Below, piece by piece: positions 34,868 through 43,061 of a DNA stretch of 64,000 nucleotides. Under the pieces are notes generated by a model. The model saw only the letters and a program-made list of their open reading frames with translations. It was not told where the DNA came from and ran no database searches. How positions within the stretch are numbered: position 1 is the stretch's first letter; every line of letters starts with the position of its first letter. A program made the position numbers and the translations under genes. Origin of the DNA: Virgibacillus_P tibetensis (GTDB lineage Bacteria; Bacillota; Bacilli; Bacillales; Amphibacillaceae); contig NZ_JARZFX010000013.1 of the NCBI RefSeq assembly GCF_036026595.1, positions 1-64,000 of the forward strand. Direction: 5' to 3'.

Positions 34868-34954
34868 ATGGATATGGAAAATGTATTAACGCTGATGATT
34901 TCTTTCGGTATGTTAATTGCTTTTATCATGTCCAACCAGAACCATAAAAAATAA
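34868..34954 (+). CDS. Type I toxin peptide, TxpA/BsrG holin-like family
   Basis: 28 residues: MDMENVLTLMISFGMLIAFI followed by MSNQNHKK. The pattern (short polar start, L-LMISFG-LIA helix, basic tail) is that of the holin-like toxins TxpA, BsrG and BsrE. AAGGGGGG site lies about 8 nt upstream, but part of it is paired in a hairpin CCTTTTAGGA / TCCTAAAAAGG (34832-34856), which would hold translation low. A convergent antisense RNA overlaps its 3' end. Confidence 0.7.
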   Translation: MDMENVLTLMISFGMLIAFIMSNQNHKK

Positions 34955-34995
34955 TCCCTCATGTGATTTTAACAGGACCATGTGAGGGATTATTT
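34949..34995. terminator. Hairpin terminator in the toxin/antitoxin overlap
   Basis: AAATAATCCCTCA / TGAGGGATTATTT, 13 bp. On the minus strand it is followed by TTTTTTATGG, making a good terminator for the antisense RNA. On the plus strand it starts inside the toxin stop codon. Confidence 0.75.
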
Positions 34996-35036
34996 CCTTA
35001 CTGTGCCTTCCCCTCTTGATGGGGTTAGTCTATTGT

Positions 35037-35066
35037 AACCGTTCCATGTTGTAGCATGGGGCGGTT
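35037..35066. terminator. Terminator of the toxin mRNA / 5' hairpin of the antisense RNA
   Basis: AACCGTTCCATG - TTGTA - GCATGGGGCGGTT followed by TTATTATTG on the plus strand. It lies at the start of the predicted antisense RNA and at the end of the toxin mRNA. Confidence 0.55.
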
Positions 35067-35092
35067 TTATTATTGTATGTCTCTCTACTTAC

Positions 35093-35120
35093 AGTATACC
35101 TTATTTTGACTATTTGTTAA
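35093..35120 (-). promoter_or_regulatory. Sigma-A promoter of the antisense RNA
   Basis: On the minus strand TTAACA, 16-nt spacer, TATACT: five of six bases in each hexamer. A strong promoter facing the toxin gene with no protein gene behind it. Confidence 0.65.
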
Positions 35121-35205
35121 ACATGTTAACATGAAGGAAAGGAAAAAACTTTCCGCACCTTATAAAATAGATACCAGAGAAGAAAAACAGCAATTTCTAA
35201 TTTAG

Positions 35206-36537
35206 CTATTTTATCCTTATTCTCTCATTACCTGAAATCCATTTAGGAAAATGAGCTAATTCTATCGATATCGGTGACTCATAACTATTCAGGTTCTTCA
35301 GTTGAATACCGTGTTTAGTTATACCATCACTTTCCGAACCGCCTGAAGAAAAGGATATCGACTCAGGGTGCATTTTATTCCCACTAGCATCCATTATTTC
35401 TCCAAACAGACCGAATGGAAAGTCTCCCTCAGTTGTATATAACTTAAAATTAATCTCATTTTTTGTAATTTCTATTTCACGGAGCATATTCCCTTCAGGT
35501 TGGTTTAAAATTTCTACCTTTTCCAGGTCCACTACTACCATGTCATCTGCTTTATCAATTGCTTGTATTCTATTAATAATAAGGTACAGCTCTTCAGGTT
35601 CTTTAAAATAGTTACTCTCAAGATAAATTATTTCTTCCTCGTCTAAAAGTTGACTTACAGTAATTCCATTCGAAATTTTACTCCATTCCTCGCCATGTTC
35701 ATCAACAAGTCGTAAGTCTTCAAAATATAACAGATTCTTTGTATTATTAGGGTCCTTTTTAACCCGTACTGCCACCCTAAGTGGATAAACAGTGACTTCT
35801 TCAATAAAAATCCTTTGCCCTCCTATTGTAACTGTCTTATTTATTTCGTACGATTTTTTGGTTTCAAAATTCTTTTCCAATGTGAAAGGAATGATAAACT
35901 TCTCATTAACCGTGTCCCCAACCACGTGTAGGTCTATCTCAAAACTTCTTGACTCGTAAGGACTTTGAAAGAAATATTCCATTACTCCACTGTATGTTTT
36001 TTGCCCTTGTTCTGAAAAATGAGGGAAGCCATAAGTCATGGAACTGAAATCCAATTTTTCACCAACAGTACTTTCCAATTTAACTTCTTCAATTGTAATT
36101 TCTTTTTGCTTTTTCTCCGTGTTTAAAGTATAAAATAAGACGATCCCATTCTCATCTGCAATTGCACCGTCTATAATAACCTCTAATCCATTTTTCTCGA
36201 CGGATACATCGATATCCTGATAATAGTCATTATTTATCGCTGTTACCATTCCTTTATCATGCCTTATAAGCTTAACAATCTTTTCCATTCCAGGAATCGC
36301 CGAAACATATTCTGCAAAAACAGGAGATACACGAATGGTTGTAACAAAGGCTATCAGTATTACTGCAACCATTGCTGCTTGCAATATCCACCTTTTTTTA
36401 CGGTGGAATACTTTTTCTTTTGATTTCGCTTTAGCAAAGCCCGTTAGAATTGCATCATTCAATGCTACAACAGGGATTTCAGTTTTCTCCATTTTCTTTT
36501 TATAGTTGGACAGCCTTAATTCTTCCTTTTCATACAT
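35206..36537 (-). CDS. DUF4179 membrane protein, probable anti-sigma factor
   Basis: 443 residues. Short cytoplasmic N-terminus (about 1-45), one TM helix at about 49-70 (ILQAAMVAVILIAFVTTIRV), then a large extracytoplasmic DUF4179 region and a C-terminal immunoglobulin-like domain. DUF4179 proteins typically follow ECF sigma genes and bind the sigma factor through the N-terminal segment. ATG 36537 overlaps the sigma gene by 8 nt and has GGGAGGGGAG upstream, so the two are made in step. Confidence 0.8.
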   Translation of the reverse strand: MYEKEELRLSNYKKKMEKTEIPVVALNDAILTGFAKAKSKEKVFHRKKRWILQAAMVAVILIAFVTTIRVSPVFAEYVSAIPGMEKIVKLIRHDKGMVTAINNDYYQDIDVSVEKNGLEVIIDGAIADENGIVLFYTLNTEKKQKEITIEEVKLESTVGEKLDFSSMTYGFPHFSEQGQKTYSGVMEYFFQSPYESRSFEIDLHVVGDTVNEKFIIPFTLEKNFETKKSYEINKTVTIGGQRIFIEEVTVYPLRVAVRVKKDPNNTKNLLYFEDLRLVDEHGEEWSKISNGITVSQLLDEEEIIYLESNYFKEPEELYLIINRIQAIDKADDMVVVDLEKVEILNQPEGNMLREIEITKNEINFKLYTTEGDFPFGLFGEIMDASGNKMHPESISFSSGGSESDGITKHGIQLKNLNSYESPISIELAHFPKWISGNERIRIK

Positions 36538-37054
36538 GAAACTCCCCTCCCTTCTCTTCAAGTTTGTTCCGTAGTTTCTTTAACGCTTTATTAAGCCGGG
36601 TCTTTACCGTTCCTTCAGGGCATTCCAAAGCTATGGCAATATCCTTGATTTTTAAATCGTTAAAATATTTAAGTGTAAGTATTTCACTTGATCGATCGTC
36701 TAGTTGCGACATTGCATCTTTTAATTCCATATCAGTGTGACTATCTGAAACTCCTTGCAGATCAATTATTTCACCATGAAATATCAGCCGTTTATCTTTT
36801 TTTAGTTGGTCATTACAATAATTAATCATAATCCGAATTAACCAAGTTTTTATGAAAGCAGCTTCTCTAACTGTGTGGATTTCCTTGTAAGAACGATATG
36901 TGACTTCTTGTACAGCCTCAAGTGCTTCTTCCTGATTTTTTAAATAGGAAAGTGCTGTTCTATACAAATCCACCTTATGTAATTGTATTAATCGCAAAAA
37001 TGCATCATCATCCCCGTCAATAGCTTTTTGGATCTCTTGAAGATTTTCTTTCAC
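36530..37054 (-). CDS. ECF RNA polymerase sigma factor
   Basis: 174 residues. Sigma-2 region (YRTALSYLKNQEEALEAVQEV) and sigma-4 region with HTH (LTLKYFNDLKIKDIAIALECPEGTVKTRLNKALKKL broken at about 127-162). Similar in layout to SigV/SigW-type factors. The downstream overlapping DUF4179 gene is the likely anti-sigma. Regulon unknown; a self-promoter could not be identified with confidence. Confidence 0.9.
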   Translation of the reverse strand: MKENLQEIQKAIDGDDDAFLRLIQLHKVDLYRTALSYLKNQEEALEAVQEVTYRSYKEIHTVREAAFIKTWLIRIMINYCNDQLKKDKRLIFHGEIIDLQGVSDSHTDMELKDAMSQLDDRSSEILTLKYFNDLKIKDIAIALECPEGTVKTRLNKALKKLRNKLEEKGGEFHV

Positions 37055-37137
37055 AATTTCGCCCCCTACTTTTATCTATCTATGTATTAGACTGCAGACC
37101 CGATATAAAGTTTTCATTTTTAAAATTAATTTGATGA

Positions 37138-37171
37138 AGAAAAAGCTCACAAAAAAATGTGAGCTTTTTCC
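37138..37171. terminator. Bidirectional hairpin terminator
   Basis: AAAAAGCTCACA - AAAAAAA... - TGTGAGCTTTTT, perfect 12-bp stem. It separates the sigma promoter from the remnant to its right. Confidence 0.75.
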
Positions 37172-37197
37172 GCCATGTTTAAATCATGCAGTAGATT

Positions 37198-37264
37198 TTA
37201 ACGATCAATAACTTTGTTACTAATCCGACCAATTCCTTCTATCTCCAATGTTACTACGTCGAAA
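37198..37264 (-). pseudogene. Fragment of a fumarylacetoacetate hydrolase family gene
   Basis: The minus strand reads DVVTLEIEGIGRISNKVIDR and stop, the C-terminus of a FAH-family enzyme. It is almost the same as the end of the intact gene at 41990 (EIEGIGQMSNKVINL), with about 85% DNA identity over 60 nt. Upstream, 37265-37345 reads MVEKLVSELFKVEKVSDFIR and more, an unidentified fragment. Looks like a partial duplicate left by a rearrangement. Confidence 0.7.
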
Positions 37265-37414
37265 CCCTACTTGCCACTTTATCTCGAATGAAATCTGATA
37301 CTTTTTCTACTTTAAATAATTCAGATACTAGTTTTTCAACCATACCATTCCATTACCCAGTATCCCTAAACCACTTAACTGCTATTGTCTTTATCAGTTA
37401 TTCTCTTCATCTAT

Positions 37415-37448
37415 TAAAGCGAACAGTGACTGGCACTGTTCGCTTTTG
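37415..37448 (-). terminator. Terminator of the GntP permease gene
   Basis: On the minus strand AAAAGCGAACAGTG CCAGT CACTGTTCGCTTT, 8 nt after the stop. Confidence 0.75.
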
Positions 37449-37454
37449 ATGTAC

Positions 37455-38738
37455 TTAATAAATACCAATAGAAGCAAATAATATAGCTACCGCTACTGAA
37501 ATAATAGGAATTACACAACCAACAATAAAAATATCCTTATAACTGTCTTTATGAGACATACCTGTTATTGTAAGTAGTGTTAAAACTGCTCCATTATGTG
37601 GAAGTGTATCAAGTCCTCCAGATGCCAAAGATGCTACTCGGTGAAATGCTTCAGGAGGAATTCCTGTATTCATTGCTATATCATAATATTTTGAACCTAA
37701 TGCTTCTAAGGCTATTCCCATACCACCAGATGCTGATCCTGTAGCACCTGCCAAAACATTTACTGCAACTGCTTCGGAAATTAGTGGATTACCTTTTATA
37801 CCCATAAGTATTTCAGTGAGTTTTTCAAAACCAGGTACAACTTTTACAACTGTACCAAAGCCAACAGCTGCACTTGTGTTTATAATTGCCGTAACTGAAC
37901 CAATTGCACCACCGTTAATAGCCTTGACAAAGCTTTTTAATTTGGACAAGTTAAGCACCATGATTAATACTATTCCCGAGATTAGAGCTAATACAATATC
38001 CCATCCTAATAAATTTAACGTTACCAATACTGCTAAAAGTGGTAATAGGGATAAAATAAAATTTGGTGTATCCCCTTCATCACTGGTCATCTTTTCATCT
38101 TCTGGATCTGTATATGTTTCACCGTTCGCTGTTAATTTTTTCTCTCTCCATCGTAAATACAGATATCCGCCAACTCCCATTATCAATGCAGCAATTATCC
38201 CCATAATTGGTGCAGCCGTTGCATCCGTCTGAAAATAATCCATCGGAATAAGATTTTGAATTTGCGGTGTACCTGGTATTGCCGTCATTGTAAACGTAAA
38301 TGCCCCAAGAGCAACTGTACCAGGTATTAACCGTCTACTAATATTTGCCTCCTTAAACAGTGTTAATGCAAGTGGATAAACCGCAAACACTACAACAAAT
38401 AAACTAACTCCACCGTATGTTAAAACTGCTGAAGAAACTAACACACCCAAAATTGCGCGTTTTGTACCTATAACCTTTGTTAAGGAAACAGCAACTGATT
38501 TGGCCATTCCTGTATCCTCCATCAGTTTTCCGAATATTGCCCCTAACATAAACACTGGAAACCAAGCTTTAGCAAAAGATACGAATCCGCCCATATATGT
38601 ATCTTTATAAGCATCAAGCAAATCCAACCCACCTGTTAGTGCTACAACCCCTGCAGCAATTGGAGCCACCCAGATAATCGACCACCCTAGGTAGGCTAGT
38701 GCCATTAAAACGATGAGACCAAGGATAATTCCAAACAT
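37455..38738 (-). CDS. GntP-family permease, probable 3-hydroxybutyrate/ketone-body carrier
   Basis: 427 residues, about 12 TM helices, cytoplasmic charged loop at about 200-220 (EKKLTANGETYTDPEDEKM). GntP/CitMHS-type motifs near the C-terminus (GATGSASGGMGIALEALG, SLASGGLDTLPHNGAV). GntP members are gluconate, lactate or hydroxybutyrate carriers; here the position after hbd and thiolase remnants parallels B. subtilis yxjC-scoAB-yxjF and points to 3-hydroxybutyrate. AGGAGGGG site upstream of ATG. Confidence 0.85.
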   Translation of the reverse strand: MFGIILGLIVLMALAYLGWSIIWVAPIAAGVVALTGGLDLLDAYKDTYMGGFVSFAKAWFPVFMLGAIFGKLMEDTGMAKSVAVSLTKVIGTKRAILGVLVSSAVLTYGGVSLFVVVFAVYPLALTLFKEANISRRLIPGTVALGAFTFTMTAIPGTPQIQNLIPMDYFQTDATAAPIMGIIAALIMGVGGYLYLRWREKKLTANGETYTDPEDEKMTSDEGDTPNFILSLLPLLAVLVTLNLLGWDIVLALISGIVLIMVLNLSKLKSFVKAINGGAIGSVTAIINTSAAVGFGTVVKVVPGFEKLTEILMGIKGNPLISEAVAVNVLAGATGSASGGMGIALEALGSKYYDIAMNTGIPPEAFHRVASLASGGLDTLPHNGAVLTLLTITGMSHKDSYKDIFIVGCVIPIISVAVAILFASIGIY

Positions 38739-38756
38739 AAAACCCCTCCTGATTTT

Positions 38757-39195
38757 TTAAAATACCTTTAATTCTATACAAAACTTTTCAACCATCGTAA
38801 TCCCCAGACCTTCACCGATACATATTGTTGCTATTCTATATTTCTGATTCCTTCTTTTTAGATCTTTTATAACGGGATACATACCCTTGCTTCGCTAATT
38901 CCTAGGGGCTCCAACTTGGGAAATATATCTCGAAAGAGCACCCGAATCAGTTATAAACGAAACCGATTTATCACGCGAAGTGGCCAATTGCTCCACGGTT
39001 ACCCGCCCCTGACTTTTAAGCCTATTCCTTTTCTACGGCTACCTATTAAGCAACAAAGGGGCGTAATAATTAGTTTCTGATTATTCCCTATCCTCCATAC
39101 TTGCTGTAATTCCTAGCTCAGTAGATTTACATCTTCACAGACTACTATCAAAAGCGCCGGATGAAATTCTAGCTCCTTCCAATATACAACCTCAT
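38757..39195 (-). pseudogene. Acetyl-CoA acetyltransferase (thiolase) remnant
   Basis: On the minus strand, after AGGTGAAAAG-ATG at 39195, fragments of an acetoacetyl-CoA thiolase appear in order with frame changes. They are SGAFDSSL...STELGITASMED (family: FGSFGGSL...ATELG), NRGAIGHFA (family NGGAIALGHP), and the C-terminal RNQKYRIATICIGEGLGITMVEK. The middle ~270 codons, including the Cys89 region, are missing. It lies exactly between hbd and gntP, as expected for a ketone-body operon. Confidence 0.78.
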
Positions 39196-39217
39196 CTTTT
39201 CACCTATCTAAAAATAC

Positions 39218-39994
39218 CTATTGGGCTGTATAGCCACCGTCGATTACCACTGCTTGCCCCGTGATTCCTTTTGCCTTATCACTAGCAAGGAAAATGGCAT
39301 AGTCAGCAATTTCTTGTACAGAAAGCAATCGCCTCTGCGGGACTAATGGATAAATAACTTCCTCAAGTACTTTCTCTAAGGAAACGTTTCGATTCTTGGC
39401 TAAATCTTCAAGTTGATTGCGTACAAGTGGCGTATCCACATACCCCGGGCATATAGCATTAACTGTAATCCCGTGTTCTGCACCCTCTAAAGCTGTTACT
39501 TTTGTCAAACCGATTACACCATGCTTCGAACTGTTATAAGCAGCTTTTCCGGCAAACCCGATAAGCCCGTTAATCGATGCCATATTAATAACTCGCCCGG
39601 CCTTTTGCTTTTTCATTATTGGAAATACATGCTTTGTTGCCATAAATGGTGCTACCAGCATAACTTTTGTTATAAATTCAAATTTCTCTGTAGGAAAATC
39701 TTCGATGGACGCTACATACTGTAATCCTGCATTATTAATTAGCACATCAAGTCTGCCGTATTGTTCAACCGTCTGATCAATTGCTTGATGCAGCTCCGTT
39801 TCATTCGTTACATCACATTTAACCCCAAAGCAGTCATATCCCTGTTGTTTGAGGGTATCCGTAACTTCCTTTACTTTTGTTTCATTAATGTCTGAAAAAG
39901 CTACCTTTGCTCCATTCTTAACAAATTCAACACCAATTTCGTACCCAATACCACCTGCAGCACCTGTAATAAAAACCACTTTGTTTTCTAACAT
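39218..39994 (-). CDS. 3-hydroxybutyrate dehydrogenase
   Basis: 258 residues. Classical short-chain dehydrogenase: TGAAGGIGYEIG at 10-21, NNAG, catalytic Ser in MASINGLIG, YNSSKHGVIG (Tyr/Lys about 153/157), PGYVDTPLV. The insert LEEVIYPLVPQRRLL is characteristic of D-3-hydroxybutyrate dehydrogenases. Oxidises 3-hydroxybutyrate to acetoacetate. It is the only intact enzyme left in the operon behind the sigma-54 promoter. Confidence 0.88.
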   Translation of the reverse strand: MLENKVVFITGAAGGIGYEIGVEFVKNGAKVAFSDINETKVKEVTDTLKQQGYDCFGVKCDVTNETELHQAIDQTVEQYGRLDVLINNAGLQYVASIEDFPTEKFEFITKVMLVAPFMATKHVFPIMKKQKAGRVINMASINGLIGFAGKAAYNSSKHGVIGLTKVTALEGAEHGITVNAICPGYVDTPLVRNQLEDLAKNRNVSLEKVLEEVIYPLVPQRRLLSVQEIADYAIFLASDKAKGITGQAVVIDGGYTAQ

Positions 39995-40013
39995 ATTTTA
40001 TACCTCCTAATTT

Positions 40014-40289
40014 TTAAAAAAGAATCAACTTGACTATTTTTCGTGTATTAGTAACTCCGCCTCTGCTGATTGGAAACTCTTCTACAGTCCAACCTTCTGA
40101 AACTTCCAATGTTACTAAGTTTATATAATTCGCTACCAAATTCAGTATGCCTATTTCTAAACTCAATAGAAACCGCTTACATTTTTAAAATTCTTCGTTT
40201 TCTTCAACGTAGGATTATGTCATTTTATCAATCTGATCCACCTTTATGTCCTTAACTGCATCATCAAAAGATGTTTACATATTTTTCAT
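40014..40289 (-). pseudogene. Fused remnant of scoA and scoB (3-oxoacid CoA-transferase)
   Basis: With a good site (GAAGGGAG) and ATG at 40289, the minus strand reads MKNM-stop-TSFDDAVKDIK, the ScoA N-terminus. Later fragments read SLEIGILNLVANYI (ScoB family: NLGIGIPTLVANYI) and LVTLEVSEGWTVEEF, near the ScoB end. About 400 codons are missing between and around these. It directly precedes hbd and follows the sigma-54 promoter, so the full operon once had scoA-scoB-hbd-thl-gntP. Confidence 0.7.
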
Positions 40290-40319
40290 AACTAATACAC
40301 TCCCTTCACTAATCCTATA

Positions 40320-40335
40320 TGCAAAAACTATGCCA
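40320..40335 (-). promoter_or_regulatory. Sigma-54 (-24/-12) promoter
   Basis: The minus strand reads TGGCAT-AGTTT-TTGCAT; consensus is TGGCAC-N5-TTGCA. Only one base of the core differs. It faces the scoAB remnant and hbd and lies beside a sigma-54 activator gene. Confidence 0.75.
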
Positions 40336-40387
40336 ACTTAAAATTCAGTTGAAAACAGTGTAGATACGGTGTTTATAGTAAATTTAA

Positions 40388-40423
40388 AAATCCCTTTTTC
40401 CAATAATGCGGAAAAAGGGATTT
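40388..40423. terminator. Bidirectional hairpin between activator and operon promoter
   Basis: AAATCCCTTTTTCC - AATAATGC - GGAAAAAGGGATTT, 14-bp perfect stem. It isolates the ketone-body operon from the activator gene upstream. Confidence 0.75.
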
Positions 40424-40490
40424 AAGTATGGCTCACCATAAATGTATGTCCTTTCTTAAATAAGGACTTTATCGTTATTCCAGGAAAACG

Positions 40491-40522
40491 GAATAGTTTT
40501 CCGAAATATCGGAAAACTATTC
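40491..40522. repeat. 13-bp hairpin at the end of the activator gene
   Basis: GAATAGTTTTCCG - AAATAT - CGGAAAACTATTC overlaps the last codons of the sigma-54 activator. No T-run directly follows; could stabilise the 3' end. Confidence 0.6.
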
Positions 40523-41884
40523 TAAGCCGAACTTTTTTATTTTATCATAAAGGCTGGACTTCCCAATACCAAGCATTTCAGTCACTTTTACTTTATCTCC
40601 TTTTGCTTCTTTTAATGCGTTTTTCACCGCATTACGCTCTGCGTTTTCTAAAATTTCTTTTAACGTTCCTTTCTGTTCCATCAGATCAGAATCTGGTTGA
40701 AAACGTTCAGGTAAATCTTCTAGTTTAATTGTTTCTGTATTGGTTAAATGTACGGCTGATTCGATAACATTTTCTAATTCTCTTGTATTTCCAGGCCATT
40801 TATGCTGAAAAAAAAGAGCTAATACATTTGGTTCAAAGTCAATTATTCTTTTGCCAGTTCTTTTTGTTACCTTATGAAGGATAAATTTAGCTAACACACG
40901 GATATCTTCAGGCCTTTCTCTTAGAGCTGGAATCTGCAATTGGATGACATTGATACGATAAAATAAATCTTCTCTAAATTGCTGTTTCTCTATTAGTTCC
41001 TCTAATGGTTGATTTGTAGCAGCTACTATTCTCACATCTATCTTTTGTGCTTCAACTGCTCCAATTGCCTCAACTTCTCCTTCTTGTAAAACCCTGAGTA
41101 TCTTTACTTGTGCATTCATAGGCATATCTCCTATTTCGTCCAGGAATAGCGTCCCACCATCTGCAAGTTGAAATTTTCCTGGTTTCCCTTCCTTTTTTGC
41201 TCCCGTAAAGGCACCCTCTTTATATCCAAACAGTTCGGATTCAAGTAAATGTTCTGGAATAGCTGCACAGTTTACTTTGATAAAAGGCTTTGTATTCCTT
41301 TCACTTAGGTGATGAATACTATGTGCAAACAATTCCTTCCCTGTTCCACTTTCTCCTCTTAGTAATATGGAGACGTCTCCTGGAGATACCTTTTTCACCT
41401 TCTCTTTGAGACTGTTCATCTGCGGTGAACTTCCAGCAATATCATGAAGGGAGTAGGTTGTTCCATGCTGAACTTTCAATTGGCTTCGGTACTGTTCCAA
41501 TTCCAATAAAAGATCTTTTATATGACTATTCATTTTCATCCATTCTTTGGTATCACGAAAGAGCACAGTTCCGACTGCACCAACTACTTTTCCTTCTGAT
41601 AGGACTGGTATTCTATTTGCGATCATATGGTTCCCACGAATATATTGAAGGTCCGCAATTTCCTTTTTGCCTGTTTGAGCAACAATGTGCATTCTGGAGT
41701 TTTCAATGACGTCTGTAACATGTTTTCCCAATACATCACTTTTAACCACTTCGAGAAAACTACAATAACTATTATTCATATACGTTATAAATCCATTTTG
41801 ATCTACTACAACAAAACAGTGAAAGTTATTTTCGAAAACGGTTTCAAATATTTCATCCTTATAACTAGTGTTTAGCTTTGTCAT
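40517..41884 (-). CDS. Sigma-54-dependent transcriptional activator with PAS domain
   Basis: 455 residues. PAS sensor at about 12-115, AAA+ domain with GESGTGKE (about 178), GAFTGA loop for sigma-54 contact, GGTLFLDEIGDMP Walker B, and a Fis-type HTH at the C-terminus (KVTEMLGIGKSSLYDKIKKF). No receiver domain, so activity is set by the PAS ligand or another signal. Likely activates the promoter at 40320; analogous to AtoC and other ketone-body activators. ATG 41884 has GGAGGTG 5 nt upstream. Confidence 0.93.
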   Translation of the reverse strand: MTKLNTSYKDEIFETVFENNFHCFVVVDQNGFITYMNNSYCSFLEVVKSDVLGKHVTDVIENSRMHIVAQTGKKEIADLQYIRGNHMIANRIPVLSEGKVVGAVGTVLFRDTKEWMKMNSHIKDLLLELEQYRSQLKVQHGTTYSLHDIAGSSPQMNSLKEKVKKVSPGDVSILLRGESGTGKELFAHSIHHLSERNTKPFIKVNCAAIPEHLLESELFGYKEGAFTGAKKEGKPGKFQLADGGTLFLDEIGDMPMNAQVKILRVLQEGEVEAIGAVEAQKIDVRIVAATNQPLEELIEKQQFREDLFYRINVIQLQIPALRERPEDIRVLAKFILHKVTKRTGKRIIDFEPNVLALFFQHKWPGNTRELENVIESAVHLTNTETIKLEDLPERFQPDSDLMEQKGTLKEILENAERNAVKNALKEAKGDKVKVTEMLGIGKSSLYDKIKKFGLE

Positions 41885-41989
41885 TAATACACCTCCATCC
41901 TTCTTTCGAATAATAGCTGGATAGTTCATTTCTCACCATTCTTGGATTCTGACCAATAATATCCGATATTTCATTTTTCTTCTGATCTA

Positions 41990-42940
41990 TCATTTAGAAA
42001 ACGGTAAGTTTATAACTTTATTACTCATCTGGCCAATTCCCTCTATTTCCAATGTTACTACGTCGCCACTTTTCAAAAATTGTGGAGGATCCATAGCAAA
42101 ACCTACCCCATCAGGCGTGCCAGTCAGGATAATATCTCCTGGCTTTAATGTAATTAAATTTGAAATGAATTCAATAAGAAAAGGTATTGTGAATATCAAA
42201 TGACTAGTATTGGAAGACTGGCGCTCTTCACCATTCACAAACGAACGAATAGATAAGTTAGATGGGTCGGCAATTTCGTCTGCTGTAACTACCCATGGTC
42301 CAATTGGTGTGCTGCGATCCAACGTCTTTCCCTGAAGCCATTGAGGTGTTCGCTTTTGCAAGTCCCGGGCTGTGGTATCATTTCCAATCGTATACCCAGC
42401 AATATAGTCTAACGCTTCATCCTTTGTCACCTGAGACGCCTCTTTTCCAATTACAACAGCCAATTCCACCTCATAATCAAGCATGTTTGTGTGAGGTGAT
42501 TTTACAATAGCATCTTCTGGACCGATCAGTGCATTATTGAATTTAGCAAAAAGAACCGGATGTGTTGGTAAGTCTCCCCCACCCATTTCAGTTACATGAT
42601 CAGCATAGTTCTTTCCTACACATATAATTTTTGATGGGTCTGGTACTGGAGTAGAGATAGTAACATCCGCTTTATTGTGGCTAACTTCATCTATCCCATT
42701 CTCTATAATGTATTGATAAGCTTCCTTCGCCCGGTCAATAGCCTCTTGTCCCATCGAAAAGAATAAACCTGGATCAGCAGGCAGTAGTGACCGCTCAACA
42801 GCCTCAGCCATTACCATTTCCTGCTTAAAAATCAGCATTTTTTTGTATGCATCATGCAAATCAATAACGCTTTCATCATACAAGTATCCTATTCTTAATT
42901 CTTCAGTTTTTTCTACTACTCTATAACTTACAAGTTTCAT
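41990..42940 (-). CDS. Fumarylacetoacetate hydrolase family protein
   Basis: 316 residues. FAH fold with metal triad: Glu pair in YEVELAVVIGKEA (about 165) and Asp in GYTIGNDTTARDLQ. Also ICVGKNYADHVTEMG and LKPGDIILTGTPDGVG. Members split or hydrate 2-keto acids such as 2-oxohept-3-enedioate, or decarboxylate oxaloacetate; the substrate cannot be assigned. A duplicate of its C-terminal end lies at 37198. ATG 42940 has GAGGGGTG 6 nt upstream. Confidence 0.88.
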   Translation of the reverse strand: MKLVSYRVVEKTEELRIGYLYDESVIDLHDAYKKMLIFKQEMVMAEAVERSLLPADPGLFFSMGQEAIDRAKEAYQYIIENGIDEVSHNKADVTISTPVPDPSKIICVGKNYADHVTEMGGGDLPTHPVLFAKFNNALIGPEDAIVKSPHTNMLDYEVELAVVIGKEASQVTKDEALDYIAGYTIGNDTTARDLQKRTPQWLQGKTLDRSTPIGPWVVTADEIADPSNLSIRSFVNGEERQSSNTSHLIFTIPFLIEFISNLITLKPGDIILTGTPDGVGFAMDPPQFLKSGDVVTLEIEGIGQMSNKVINLPFSK

Positions 42941-42998
42941 CAACATCACCCCTCATATCTATTACTACTAGTATAGTTTATTTTCTATTTCGTTTGTA

Positions 42999-43024
42999 GT
43001 TTAAGAGGAAAATGAACAGGGTAC
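42999..43024 (+). promoter_or_regulatory. Sigma-B-type promoter
   Basis: GTTTAA, 14-nt spacer, GGGTAC; the sigma-B consensus is GTTTAA-N12-15-GGGTAT. It lies 38 nt upstream of a general stress protein gene. Confidence 0.75.
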
Positions 43025-43061
43025 AAATTAAATAGGAATCCTACAACTGGAGGTATAATAA

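Larger units (their letters stand above)
34945..35087 (-). ncRNA. Antisense RNA antitoxin (RatA-like), predicted
   Basis: From the minus-strand promoter at 35120-35093 an RNA would start near 35086 and end at the hairpin at 34995-34949 followed by TTTTTT, about 140 nt. It is antisense to the toxin mRNA 3' end and includes a strong hairpin (35066-35037) that could also terminate the toxin mRNA. This is the txpA/ratA arrangement: convergent, overlapping at 3' ends. Length and ends are predictions. Confidence 0.6.

Noticed and set aside
35093..35205. Additional small protein gene upstream of the antisense promoter
   Set aside because: No start codon with a ribosome site; the text repeats part of the RNase HI 3' end (ATACCAGAGAAGAAAAA), so it is probably a short duplication.
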